Positions 1 to 7,882 of a stretch of DNA of 64,000 bases are shown one piece after another. The position numbers were made by a program, and so were the translations under genes. Below the pieces are notes generated by a model that worked only from the letters and a program-made list of their open reading frames with translations, made no database searches and was not told the origin of the DNA. This DNA is from Microbacterium sp. Au-Mic1 (GTDB taxonomy: Bacteria; Actinomycetota; Actinomycetes; Actinomycetales; Microbacteriaceae). The stretch is from contig NZ_JAJTTF010000003.1 in NCBI RefSeq assembly GCF_021341785.1, positions 248,001 through 312,000 of the forward strand. Reading direction: 5' to 3'. How positions within the stretch are numbered: the stretch's first letter is position 1; the number at the start of each line of letters is the position of its first letter.

Positions 1-246
1 CTCCTTCGAGGTGAAGTGGTGGTACAGCGCGGCCTTGCTGAGCCCGAGCTCGGTCGCCAGTGACGACACGCTCGTGGCGTCGTACCCCTGCTCGTTGAAG
101 AGGCGCACGGCGATCTCGAGCACCTGTGCGCGGTCGTAGCCGGGGCGTCCGCGCCGCGCGCGGGGGGCGGCGTGCTCGGCGAGGGCGCCGTCGGACGCGT
201 CGGCGACGCCCGATTCCTCGGCGGCGTGCGCGGATCCGGTGCTCAT
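1..246 (-). CDS. TetR-family regulator, N-terminal part (probable PaaR)
   Basis: The first 82 codons of a minus-strand gene are present; it runs off the left edge. They encode a variable leader, then a TetR helix-turn-helix: a GRPGYDR start, a VLEIAVRLFNEQGYDATSV helix pair and the recognition segment LGLSKAALYHHF. The ligand-binding half is missing, so the effector cannot be read. It is divergent from the paa genes starting at 389, and the shared 142-bp gap holds a palindrome resembling the actinobacterial PaaR site. TetR-type PaaR repressors respond to phenylacetyl-CoA. The assignment as PaaR rests on position and on the operator, not on the visible protein. Confidence 0.85.
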   Translation of the reverse strand, partial: MSTGSAHAAEESGVADASDGALAEHAAPRARRGRPGYDRAQVLEIAVRLFNEQGYDATSVSSLATELGLSKAALYHHFTSKE

Positions 247-314
247 TCGCATCATTCTCCCTCATCGGCCTCGCCGGCGGACTTGCCCGCCCGGGATCCG
301 TCTGCCATCCTTTT

Positions 315-336
315 ACTGAACGATCGGTCGGGAAAC
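315..336. promoter_or_regulatory. PaaR-like operator, paaJ side
   Basis: A 22-bp imperfect palindrome begins ACTGAACG, is centred on CG and ends CGGGAAAC. It fits, as I recall it, the PaaR motif of Corynebacterium glutamicum (ACT-N-ACCG, NN-CG-NN, CGGT-N-AGT) at 12 of 16 fixed positions. It lies between the divergent TetR gene and paaJ. A second site of the same design is at 7828-7849. Confidence 0.55.
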
Positions 337-388
337 AGTCTGATCCCGACCGACGCACCCTGTCGACGACGACCCCGGGAGGACGAGC

Positions 389-1576
389 ATGTCGGAGGCC
401 TACCTCATCGGCGGTGCGCGCACGCCGGTCGGACGCTACGGCGGTGTTCTCGCCGGTGTTCGCCCCGACGACCTGGCCGCGCTCGTGATCCGCGAGGCCG
501 CGCAGCGCGCCGGCGTTCCCGACGACGCCTTCGATGAGGTGATCCTCGGATCCGCGAACCAGGCGGGGGAGGACAACCGCAACGTCGCGCGCATGGCGGT
601 GCTGCTCGCCGGCCTGCCCGACGCGCTGCCGGCCTTCACGGTGAACCGGCTCTGCGCCTCCGGGATGACGGCCGTCGCGCTGGCCGCGCAGGCGATCCGC
701 GCGGGCGACGCCGACGTGATGATCGCCGGCGGCGTGGAGTCGATGACGCGCGCCCCCTGGGTGCAGTCCAAGCCGGAGCGAGCATGGGCGAAGCCCGGCG
801 AGGCCTTCGACACCTCGATCGGCTGGCGGTTCACGAACCCGCGCCTGGCCGCACGCGACAAGGCCACGTTCTCCATGCCCGAGACCGCGGAGGAGGTCGC
901 GCGCCTCGACGGCATCACCCGGGAGGATGCGGACGCCTTCGCCCTGCGCAGCCACCAGCGTGCGATCGCCGCGATCGACGCCGGCCGCCTCGCTCCCGAG
1001 ATCGTGGCGGTGCCCACGCCGCGCGGCGGGCTCGTCGACACCGACGAGGGCCCGCGCCGGGACACCACGCTCGAGGTGCTGGCGGGGCTGCGGCCCGTGG
1101 TCGCCGGCGGCAGCGTGGTCACCGCGGGCAACGCCTCCTCGCTCAACGACGGCGCCTCCGCGATCGTCGTCGCCGGATCCGCCGCGGTGGATCGGCACGG
1201 TCTCACGCCGAGGGCGCGCATCGTGGCCTCGGCGTCGGCCGCGCTCGCCCCGGAGATCATGGGGCTGGGGCCGGTCCCCGCGACCGAGAAGGCGCTGGCG
1301 AAGGCGGGGCTCACCGCGTCGGACCTCGGTGCGGTCGAGCTCAACGAGGCGTTCGCCACGCAGTCGCTCGCCTCGATGCGCCGGCTCGGGCTCGACCCCG
1401 AGATCGTGAACGCGGACGGCGGCGCCATCGCACTCGGCCACCCGCTGGGATCCAGCGGCAGCCGGATCCTGATCACGCTGCTCGGCCGGATGGAGCGCGA
1501 GGGCGCCCGGTACGGCCTGGCGACGATGTGCGTCGGCGTCGGTCAGGGCACGGCGATGATCGTGGAGCGTGTGTGA
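389..1576 (+). CDS. paaJ: 3-oxoadipyl-CoA/acetyl-CoA thiolase
   Basis: This is a 395-residue thiolase, normal length for the family. The nucleophile Cys89 sits in NRLCASGM. NEAFA follows in the second half. The C-terminal catalytic pair is His351 in GHPLG and Cys381 in CVGVGQG. In the phenylacetate pathway this enzyme cleaves 3-oxoadipyl-CoA to succinyl-CoA and acetyl-CoA, and also acts on the dehydrosuberyl-CoA intermediate. The GAGGACGAGC segment just before ATG 389 can serve as ribosome binding site. Its stop overlaps the next ATG (ATGA-type), so it heads a tightly coupled operon paaJ-F-H-Z. The thiolase fold is certain; the substrate follows from the paa context. Confidence 0.9.
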   Translation: MSEAYLIGGARTPVGRYGGVLAGVRPDDLAALVIREAAQRAGVPDDAFDEVILGSANQAGEDNRNVARMAVLLAGLPDALPAFTVNRLCASGMTAVALAAQAIRAGDADVMIAGGVESMTRAPWVQSKPERAWAKPGEAFDTSIGWRFTNPRLAARDKATFSMPETAEEVARLDGITREDADAFALRSHQRAIAAIDAGRLAPEIVAVPTPRGGLVDTDEGPRRDTTLEVLAGLRPVVAGGSVVTAGNASSLNDGASAIVVAGSAAVDRHGLTPRARIVASASAALAPEIMGLGPVPATEKALAKAGLTASDLGAVELNEAFATQSLASMRRLGLDPEIVNADGGAIALGHPLGSSGSRILITLLGRMEREGARYGLATMCVGVGQGTAMIVERV

Positions 1577-2331
1577 TGACCGACGCACCGGCGGGTCGGC
1601 GCCTGCGCATCGAGTGCTCCGAGAGCCGCGTCACGGCGACCCTGGACCGGCCCGAGACCCGCAACGCGATCGATCAGGCCATGATCGACGAACTGCACGC
1701 CCTCTGCGCCGAGCTCGAGCAGGAGCCGCGGATCCTGATCCTCATCGGATCCGGTGGGATCTTCGCCTCCGGGGCCGATATCGCCCAGCTGCGCGACCGC
1801 CGGGCGCAGGACGCGCGAGCCGGCATCAACACGACGGCGTTCCAGCGCATCCGCCGGCTGCCGATGCCCGTGATCGCCGCGGTCGACGGCTATGCCCTGG
1901 GCGGCGGCGCGGAGCTCGCATACGCCGCGGACATCCGCCTCGGCACCCCGTCCACCCGCATCGGCAATCCGGAGACCGGGCTCGGCATCATCGCCGCAGC
2001 CGGGGCGACCTGGCGATTGCCGCAGATCGTCGGCGAGGCGCGCGCGGCCGAACTGCTGTTCACCGGGCGTCAGCTCACGGCGGAGGAAGCGCTCGCCTGG
2101 GGTCTGCTGTCGTCGCTGCACGAGTCGGAGGATCTGCTCGCGGCGGCGCATGCGGTCGCCGACCGCATCGCTGCGAACGATCCGCTCGCCACGCGGCACA
2201 CCAAGACGGCGCTCCTCGCCCCGCCCGACCGGCATCCGGAGATCGAGTTGGAGCTGCAGGCCGAGCTGTTCGAGAGCCCCGAGAAGCATCGGCGGATGAC
2301 CGCCTTCCTGGAACGGAGGAACCGCCGATGA
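1576..2331 (+). CDS. paaF: Enoyl-CoA hydratase of the phenylacetate pathway
   Basis: This 251-residue crotonase-family protein keeps both glutamates needed for hydration: Glu113 in GGGAELA and Glu133 in NPETGLG. The oxyanion-hole segment is IFASGADI. It is therefore a true hydratase, unlike the paralogue at 11826, which has an Asp in the isomerase position. The expected reaction is hydration of 2,3-dehydroadipyl-CoA to 3-hydroxyadipyl-CoA. The start ATG overlaps the paaJ stop by one base and the stop overlaps the next ATG by four, implying translational coupling. Confidence 0.88.
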   Translation: MTDAPAGRRLRIECSESRVTATLDRPETRNAIDQAMIDELHALCAELEQEPRILILIGSGGIFASGADIAQLRDRRAQDARAGINTTAFQRIRRLPMPVIAAVDGYALGGGAELAYAADIRLGTPSTRIGNPETGLGIIAAAGATWRLPQIVGEARAAELLFTGRQLTAEEALAWGLLSSLHESEDLLAAAHAVADRIAANDPLATRHTKTALLAPPDRHPEIELELQAELFESPEKHRRMTAFLERRNRR

Positions 2332-3212
2332 GCGGTCAGGAACTCCCCGCGCACGAGCCGGCGGCAGCCCCCGAACGGGTCGGCGTGCTGGGCGGCGGAC
2401 GGATGGGCGCCGGTATCGCGCATGCGTTCCTGCTCGCCGGATCCCAGGTCGTCGTGGTCGAGCAGGACGAGGCTGCGGCGGCCGCAGCGGGGGAGCGGGT
2501 CCGCACCAGCCTGCGGCGCTCCGTCGAGCGCGGCAGCACCGACCGCACGATCGCCGCGCTCGAGAGCGCGCTCGAGACGAGCACCGATGCTGCTGCGTTC
2601 GCCGATGCGGGACTCGTCATCGAGGCGGTGCCGGAGGACCGGCTGCTCAAGGTCGAGAGCCTGCGCCGGATCGAGGCGGTGGTCGAGCCGCGCACCGCGA
2701 TCGCCTCCAACACGTCCTCGATCTCGATCGACGATCTCGGCGCGGAGCTCGCGCACCCCGAGCGCTTCCTGGGCCTGCACTTCTTCAACCCCGTGCCCGC
2801 CTCGGCGCTCGTCGAGGTGGTCGTCGGCGGCACCACCGATCAGGAGCTCGTCGACGAGGCCCGCGGCTGGGTCGCGGCGCTCGACAAGACCGCGGTCGTC
2901 GTCGCGGATGCGCCCGGCTTCGCGTCGAGCCGACTCGGCGTGGCCCTCGCGCTGGAGGCGATCCGGATGCTCGAGGAGGGCGTGGCGACCGCCGCCGACA
3001 TCGACGCGGCGATGGAGCTCGGCTACCGGCATCCCACCGGGCCGCTGCGCACCACCGACATCGTCGGGCTCGATGTGCGCCTCGGGATCGCCGAAGAGCT
3101 GGAGGCCAAGCTCGGCGCGCGGTTCGCGCCGCCGCAGCTGCTGCGCGACCTGGTCGCCGACGGACACCTGGGCCGCAAGACCGGCCGCGGGTTCTACGAA
3201 TGGAGCGAATGA
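2328..3212 (+). CDS. paaH: 3-hydroxyadipyl-CoA dehydrogenase
   Basis: This 294-residue 3-hydroxyacyl-CoA dehydrogenase has the NAD-binding Rossmann motif GVLGGGRMGAGIA at residues 19-31. The catalytic His is about residue 151 in LGLHFFNPVP. The C-terminal helical domain ends with the family signature HLGRKTGRGFYEW. It would oxidise (3S)-3-hydroxyadipyl-CoA to 3-oxoadipyl-CoA with NAD. The length matches single-domain PaaH/Hbd enzymes. It begins inside the paaF stop (4-bp overlap) and ends 1 bp before paaZ. Confidence 0.88.
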   Translation: MSGQELPAHEPAAAPERVGVLGGGRMGAGIAHAFLLAGSQVVVVEQDEAAAAAAGERVRTSLRRSVERGSTDRTIAALESALETSTDAAAFADAGLVIEAVPEDRLLKVESLRRIEAVVEPRTAIASNTSSISIDDLGAELAHPERFLGLHFFNPVPASALVEVVVGGTTDQELVDEARGWVAALDKTAVVVADAPGFASSRLGVALALEAIRMLEEGVATAADIDAAMELGYRHPTGPLRTTDIVGLDVRLGIAEELEAKLGARFAPPQLLRDLVADGHLGRKTGRGFYEWSE

Positions 3213-3213
3213 C

Positions 3214-5271
3214 ATGACGGAGCTGCTGCCCAGCTATCTGCAGGGAGCCTGGTGGACGTCCGACTCGGACGGAGGCACGATCGTCCGCGACGCGTCCACC
3301 GGCGCCGAGATCGTACGGGTCGACTCCGCGGGCATCGATCTCGCCGGTGCCGTGGACTACGCGCGCACGGTGGGGCAGCGGAGCCTCGGCGCGCTCACCT
3401 TCCACCAGCGCGCGATGCTGCTCAAGCAGATGGCCGTGGTGCTCACGGAGCACAAGGAGGAGTTGTACGAACTCTCCAAGCGCAGCGGATCCACGGTCCG
3501 CGACTCCTACGCCGACGTGGACGGCGGCATCGGCGTGCTGTTCACGTACTCGTCGAAGGGCCGCCGCGAGCTGCCGAACGCGACCGTCCTCCTGGACGGC
3601 CCGGTCGAGCCGCTCTCCAAGGACGGATCCTTCCTCGGCCGCCATGTCTACACGCGCCTGCCCGGCGTCGCCGTTCAGATCAACGCGTTCAACTTCCCGA
3701 TGTGGGGTGCGCTGGAGAAGTTCGCCCCGGCGTTCCTCGCGGGTGTGCCCTCGATCGTGAAGCCTGCGACTCCCACGGGCTATGTCGCGGAGGCGTGGGT
3801 GCGGATCCTCGTCGATTCGGGACTGTTGCCTGACGGATCCCTGCAGCTGGTCAGCGGATCCCTCCCGGGGATCTTCGACCTGCTCCACCTCGGCGATCTC
3901 GTCGCCTTCACCGGCAGCGCCACGACCGCGGCGGGGCTGCGTGCCCAGACGGCCGATGGGGTGCGCTTCACGAGCGAGACCGACTCGATCAACGCCTCGG
4001 TCCTGGGCCCCGACGCCACTCCGGACACGCCGGAGTTCGACGCCTACGTGAAGCAGCTCATGATCGAGCTCACCACGAAGGCGGGACAGAAATGCACCGC
4101 GATCCGACGCGCGATCGTCCCGACGTCGCTCGTGGATCCGCTCGTCGCCGCCCTGCAGGCGAAGATCGCCGAACGCGTCGTGATCGGCGACCCGCATGCC
4201 GAGTCGGTCACGATGGGGCCCCTCGTCTCGACCGCGCAGCGCGACGAGGTGCTGCGCCAGGTCGCCGCGCTGCGCGAGGCCGGCGGCGAGCTGCTGATGG
4301 GCTCGACGGACGCGCCGTCCGTGGTGCACGCCGACGGCAGCACCGGCCCCGCGCCCGAGGGCGCGTTCGTGGCTCCGATGCTCGTCGGCTTCGCGGACAC
4401 GGCCGCCCCCGCCGTGCACGAGGTCGAGGCGTTCGGCCCGGTCTCGAGCGTGCTCGGGTACTCGACCGTCGCCGAAGCCGCCGAACTCGTCGGGCGCGGC
4501 GGGGGATCCCTCGTCACCTCCGTCGCGACGAAGGACCCGGCGGTCGCGACCGAGCTGCTCACCCGCATCGCGGCGTACAACGGCCGCGTGCTCTTCCTCA
4601 ACCGTGACGACGCGCGCACGTCGACCGGGCACGGCTCGCCCGTGCCGCACCTCGTGCACGGCGGACCGGGACGGGCGGGCGGTGGCGAGGAGCTCGGCGG
4701 CATGCGCGCGGTCCGTCACTTCATGCAGCGCACCGCGATCCAGGGCACCCCGGAGATCCTCACCGCGATCACGGGCGTCTGGCACACCGGCGCCGGCACC
4801 GACCGCGCGGTGCACCCGTTCCGCAAGTCGCTGGCCGAGCTGCGGCTGGGCGACCAGGTCGAGTCGGGGCTGCGCCCGCTCTCACTCGAGGACATCGAGG
4901 CGTTCGCGCACTCGACGGGCGACACCTTCTACGCGCACATGGACGAGGAGGCCGCCGAGGCGAACCCGTTCTTCGGAGGGAGGGTCGCGCACGGCTACCT
5001 GCTGGTGTCGTGGGCGGCCGGGTTGTTCGTCTCGCCCGAGCCGGGGCCCGTGCTCGCCAACTACGGGCTGGAGAACCTGCGCTTCGTGACCCCGGTGAAG
5101 CCGGGCGATGCGATCCGGGTCACCCTGACCGCGAAGCAGATCACCCCGCGCGAGACCGACGAGTACGGCGAGGTGCGCTGGGACGCGGTGATCCACAACC
5201 AGCGCGACGAGATCGTGGCGACCTACGACGTGCTGACGCTCGTGGAGAAGGAGCTCGCGCCCGTGGTTTGA
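3214..5271 (+). CDS. paaZ: Bifunctional oxepin-CoA hydrolase / 3-oxo-5,6-dehydrosuberyl-CoA semialdehyde dehydrogenase
   Basis: This 685-residue fusion has the length of known PaaZ. Residues 1 to about 530 are an aldehyde dehydrogenase with catalytic Cys294 in GQKCTAIRR and general base Glu255 in FTSETDS, near-identical positions to E. coli PaaZ (Cys295, Glu256). Residues from about 550 to the end are a MaoC-like hot-dog domain that opens the oxepin-CoA ring (motifs FYAHMDEEAA and GRVAHGYLLVSW). It performs ring cleavage and then oxidises the unstable semialdehyde, preventing its dead-end cyclisation. It is the last gene of the paaJ-F-H-Z operon, and a hairpin repeat block follows 16 bp after the stop. 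Confidence 0.95.
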   Translation: MTELLPSYLQGAWWTSDSDGGTIVRDASTGAEIVRVDSAGIDLAGAVDYARTVGQRSLGALTFHQRAMLLKQMAVVLTEHKEELYELSKRSGSTVRDSYADVDGGIGVLFTYSSKGRRELPNATVLLDGPVEPLSKDGSFLGRHVYTRLPGVAVQINAFNFPMWGALEKFAPAFLAGVPSIVKPATPTGYVAEAWVRILVDSGLLPDGSLQLVSGSLPGIFDLLHLGDLVAFTGSATTAAGLRAQTADGVRFTSETDSINASVLGPDATPDTPEFDAYVKQLMIELTTKAGQKCTAIRRAIVPTSLVDPLVAALQAKIAERVVIGDPHAESVTMGPLVSTAQRDEVLRQVAALREAGGELLMGSTDAPSVVHADGSTGPAPEGAFVAPMLVGFADTAAPAVHEVEAFGPVSSVLGYSTVAEAAELVGRGGGSLVTSVATKDPAVATELLTRIAAYNGRVLFLNRDDARTSTGHGSPVPHLVHGGPGRAGGGEELGGMRAVRHFMQRTAIQGTPEILTAITGVWHTGAGTDRAVHPFRKSLAELRLGDQVESGLRPLSLEDIEAFAHSTGDTFYAHMDEEAAEANPFFGGRVAHGYLLVSWAAGLFVSPEPGPVLANYGLENLRFVTPVKPGDAIRVTLTAKQITPRETDEYGEVRWDAVIHNQRDEIVATYDVLTLVEKELAPVV

Positions 5272-5287
5272 CGCCCTCTCCGGCGCC

Positions 5288-5459
5288 GTTGAGCGAGGAC
5301 GGCGGAGTCGCGTGTTTTCGGGGTCGTTGAGCGAGGACGGCGGAGCCGACCGAGACGAAACGCGGTGCTCTCGCGAGGTCACCGCGTTTCGTCTCGCTTC
5401 TCGCGGAGACCCGCACTGAGCGGGCGAACCGAGTCGAAGTGTCGATGCTCGCTCAACGA
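5288..5459. repeat. Hairpin repeat block, left of the GIY-YIG gene
   Basis: The block opens with two copies of GTTGAGCGAGGACGGCGGAG (5288-5307 and 5326-5345). It then has a perfect 17-bp inverted repeat, CGAGACGAAACGCGGTG at 5351-5367 paired with 5380-5396 across a 12-nt loop. It closes with CTCGCTCAACGA at about 5448-5459, the inverted copy of the opening word. The same words recur at 5813-6004 and 24673-24780. It may also act as a terminator for paaZ, but there is no U-tract. Confidence 0.85.
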
Positions 5460-5508
5460 ATTCGGTGCGAGCAGATCAACGTCCGTCGCCATCGCTATCG
5501 TCCGGTGC

Positions 5509-5817
5509 ATGAGGGGCTACGCGTACATCCTGCGGTGCAACGACGGCACCTTCTATGCCGGCAGCACGAACGATCTCGAGCGAAGGCTGGCCCAGCACGT
5601 GGCGGGCGAGGGCGCGGCCTATACGCGCAGGCGGCTGCCTGTCACGCTGGTGTGGCATCTCGAGTGCGAACGAGTCGACGAGGCCTTCGCCTGGGAGAAG
5701 CGGATCCAGGGCTGGAGTCATGCAAAGCGCGCTGCCTTCATCGCGGGCGGGCTCGATGCGATCCGCGGCTGGAGCGCGAACACACGCCGGATCCCTCTCC
5801 CTCCCTGGGGTCGTTGA
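5509..5817 (+). CDS. Single-domain GIY-YIG nuclease
   Basis: This 102-residue protein is essentially only a GIY-YIG domain. It has YAYIL and FYAGST as the two signature strands, LERRLAQH with the catalytic Arg, and AFAWEKRIQGW with the metal-binding Glu, a pattern like the UPF0213 group. The ATG at 5509 directly precedes the conserved RGYAYIL segment. The gene sits alone between paaZ (+) and paaK (-), interrupting the paa locus. Hairpin repeats of one family lie on both sides, and the right-hand repeat supplies the TGA stop (GTTGAGCGAG). Single-domain nucleases tied to genomic repeats make a mobile or repeat-processing role plausible; the target is inferred, not shown. Confidence 0.85.
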   Translation: MRGYAYILRCNDGTFYAGSTNDLERRLAQHVAGEGAAYTRRRLPVTLVWHLECERVDEAFAWEKRIQGWSHAKRAAFIAGGLDAIRGWSANTRRIPLPPWGR

Positions 5818-6004
5818 GCGAGAACGCCGTGCGCGGCCACCATCCCCGGGGTCGTTGAGTGAGGACGGCGAAGCCGACCGAGATGAACGGTGCACTCGCG
5901 AGGGTGCGGCGTTTCGTCTCGCTCCGCCTGCGGCGGTGCTCGCTCAACGTCCATCTGGAGGCGCTGCGTTTCGTCTCGGTCGCGCAAGCGCGTCCTCGCT
6001 CAAC
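5813..6004. repeat. Hairpin repeat block, right of the GIY-YIG gene
   Basis: It starts at GTTGAGCGAGAACG (overlapping the nuclease stop codon), followed by GTTGAGTGAGGACGGCG at 5853. Two copies of the core CGTTTCGTCTCG lie at 5910-5921 and 5967-5978. It closes with CTCGCTCAAC at 5995-6004. It appears to be two partly degenerate copies of the unit seen at 5326-5459. It may also serve as a terminator for paaK on the other strand. Confidence 0.8.
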
Positions 6005-6025
6005 GGGCCCGAGGCGGGCGGCTGC

Positions 6026-7327
6026 TCAGCGCAGATCGTAGAGGCGCTTGTACTTGCCCTCGCTGCGGGGGAGGGATCCGGGCTCCTCGACCTGCACGTC
6101 CACCGACGTGCCGATCGACGTCTTGATGCGCAGCTTCAGCACCTCGGCCGCGGCCAGGCAGGTCGCGAGATCGACGTCCGGGTGCCGCTCGATCCGCACC
6201 TTCAGCGCATCGAGGTGGCCTTGGCGGGTGAGCTCCAGGATGAAGTGCGGCGTGAGGGTCTCGATGCCGAGCGCGATCTCCTCGATCTGCGTCGGGAAGA
6301 GGTTCACTCCGCGCAGGATGATCATGTCGTCGTCGCGGCCGGTGATCTTCTCCATCCGCCGCATCGCGGGATAGGCGGATCCGGGCAGCAGCAGGGTCAG
6401 ATCCCTGGTGCGGTAGCGGATCACCGGGAACGCCTGCTTCGTGAGCGACGTGAACACGAGCTCGCCCGGTTCGCCGTCGGGCACGGGCTCGCCGGTGGAG
6501 GGATCGATGATCTCCGGCAGGAAATGGTCCTCCCAGATGTGCGGACCGTCCTTGGTGGCGGCCGCCTCCATCGCGACGCCGGGACCCATGACCTCGCTGA
6601 GACCGTAGATGTCGACCGCGTCGATGTTCAGGCGCTGCTCGATCTGGTGGCGCATCTCGTTGGTCCATGGCTCGGCACCGAGGATTCCCACCTTGAGCGA
6701 GGTGGAGCGCGGATCGATCCCCGCCTCCTCCATCGCATCCGCGATCGTGAGCAGGTAGGTCGGGGTGCACATGATCGCATCGGGCTCGAAGTCGCGGAGG
6801 AGCTGCACCTGCTTGGCGGTCTGCCCGCCCGACATCGGGATCACGGTCGCACCGAGACGCTCGATGCCGGCGTGCGCCCCCAGGCCGCCGGTGAACAGGC
6901 CGTAGCCGTAGGCGTTGTGCACCTTCCACCCGGGCTGAACTCCGGCGGCGCTCAGCGACCGGGCGATGAGGTCGGCCCAGTTGTCCAGATCGGCCTGGGT
7001 GTAGCCGACCACGGTCGGGCGGCCGGTGGTGCCGGAGGATGCATGGATGCGGCGCACATCGGCCATCGGCACGGCGAACATCCCGAACGGGTAGTACTCG
7101 CGCAGGTCGTCCTTGGTGGTGAACGGGAGGCGCGCGATGTCGGCCAGGCTGCGGACGTCATCGGGGTGGACCCCGGCCCTCTGGAATGCCAGCCGGTAGA
7201 ACGGCACGTTCTCATACGCGTGGCGCACGGACCACCGCAGGCGCTCGAGCTGCAGCGCGCGCAGCTGATCCGGATCCAGCAGTGCGGCGTCGGCGTTCGA
7301 GGTCCGATCCGTCGCGATCTCGGTCAT
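6026..7327 (-). CDS. paaK: Phenylacetate-CoA ligase
   Basis: This 433-residue AMP-forming ligase of the short PaaK type has the ATP-binding loop SSGTTGRPT at residues 97-105. YGLSEVMGPGVA is the adenylate motif, and KITGRDDDMIILRGVN with the C-terminal GKYKRLYDLR forms the thioester-stage domain. It activates phenylacetate to phenylacetyl-CoA, the committed step and the inducer of the locus. Its start overlaps the paaI stop by four bases, so both are made from the promoter at about 7750-7880, divergent from paaABCDE. Confidence 0.95.
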   Translation of the reverse strand: MTEIATDRTSNADAALLDPDQLRALQLERLRWSVRHAYENVPFYRLAFQRAGVHPDDVRSLADIARLPFTTKDDLREYYPFGMFAVPMADVRRIHASSGTTGRPTVVGYTQADLDNWADLIARSLSAAGVQPGWKVHNAYGYGLFTGGLGAHAGIERLGATVIPMSGGQTAKQVQLLRDFEPDAIMCTPTYLLTIADAMEEAGIDPRSTSLKVGILGAEPWTNEMRHQIEQRLNIDAVDIYGLSEVMGPGVAMEAAATKDGPHIWEDHFLPEIIDPSTGEPVPDGEPGELVFTSLTKQAFPVIRYRTRDLTLLLPGSAYPAMRRMEKITGRDDDMIILRGVNLFPTQIEEIALGIETLTPHFILELTRQGHLDALKVRIERHPDVDLATCLAAAEVLKLRIKTSIGTSVDVQVEEPGSLPRSEGKYKRLYDLR

Positions 7328-7746
7328 GCGTTCTCCTTCGGGAAAGGACGGTTCGTGGTGATCGAGCGGCCGCGGAACTCGGCGACGACATCGCCGGTCT
7401 CGTCGGTCACGGTGATGTCGTACAGGCCGGTACGGCCGTTGCGCGCACGGCGCACGCCGGTCGCGGTGAGCACCTGCCCCTCACGAGTGGACTTCAGGAA
7501 CGTGATGTCCGCGCCTGCGGCGACGGTCACCTGCTCGTCCTCGTTGCAGACGATCGCGAAAGTCGTGTCGGCCAGCGCGAACACCAGCCCGCCGTGCGTG
7601 ATGTCGAACCCGTTCAGCATGTCGTCGCGCACGGTCATCGAGACGACGGCGCGGCCCGGCTCGTCCACCTCCACGCGCATGCCGAGAGCGGTCGACGCGC
7701 GATCGCGGCGCATCATCGGGCGAAGTGCGGCGACGGGCTCTGTCAT
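7324..7746 (-). CDS. paaI: PaaI-type hot-dog thioesterase
   Basis: This 140-residue hot-dog fold protein has the PaaI signature MLNGFDITHGGLVFALAD at residues 43-60, ending with the catalytic Asp60. PaaI hydrolyses dead-end CoA esters, such as hydroxyphenylacetyl-CoA, to release trapped CoA. The gene is first in the short minus-strand operon paaI-paaK and faces paaA across a 136-bp control region. GAAGGAGAACCG precedes the ATG. Confidence 0.92.
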   Translation of the reverse strand: MTEPVAALRPMMRRDRASTALGMRVEVDEPGRAVVSMTVRDDMLNGFDITHGGLVFALADTTFAIVCNEDEQVTVAAGADITFLKSTREGQVLTATGVRRARNGRTGLYDITVTDETGDVVAEFRGRSITTNRPFPKENA

Positions 7747-7827
7747 CGGTTCTCCTTCGAACGGACGGGCGTGGATCCGGTTCGCGAAGAGCCGTTCTTC
7801 TGCGAACGTTACGAGTGTGCCATAATT

Positions 7828-7849
7828 ACTGTACGAACGGTAGGTAATT
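7828..7849. promoter_or_regulatory. PaaR-like operator between paaI and paaA
   Basis: This 22-bp imperfect palindrome begins ACTGTACG, is centred on the CG of AACGGT and ends AGGTAATT. It matches the same motif as 315-336 at 12 of 16 fixed positions. It lies in the AT-richer patch between divergent paaI and paaA, where one bound repressor could block both promoters. Confidence 0.6.
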
Positions 7850-7882
7850 CACACGCTGTTGAACCAGCACAGGGAGTCGACG

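Noticed and set aside
436..1476. Long open frame on the minus strand opposite paaJ
   Set aside because: At this GC content long antisense frames are normal. Its product is low-complexity Arg/Ser/Ala without any family motif, while the plus strand encodes a full thiolase.
2785..4815. 676-codon minus-strand frame opposite paaH and paaZ
   Set aside because: The product is Arg/Gly/Asp-rich with no recognisable domain; it is the shadow of PaaZ.
5288..6004. CRISPR-like array around the GIY-YIG gene
   Set aside because: The repeats are irregular in spacing, few in number and palindromic as hairpins; no spacers and no cas genes are present.
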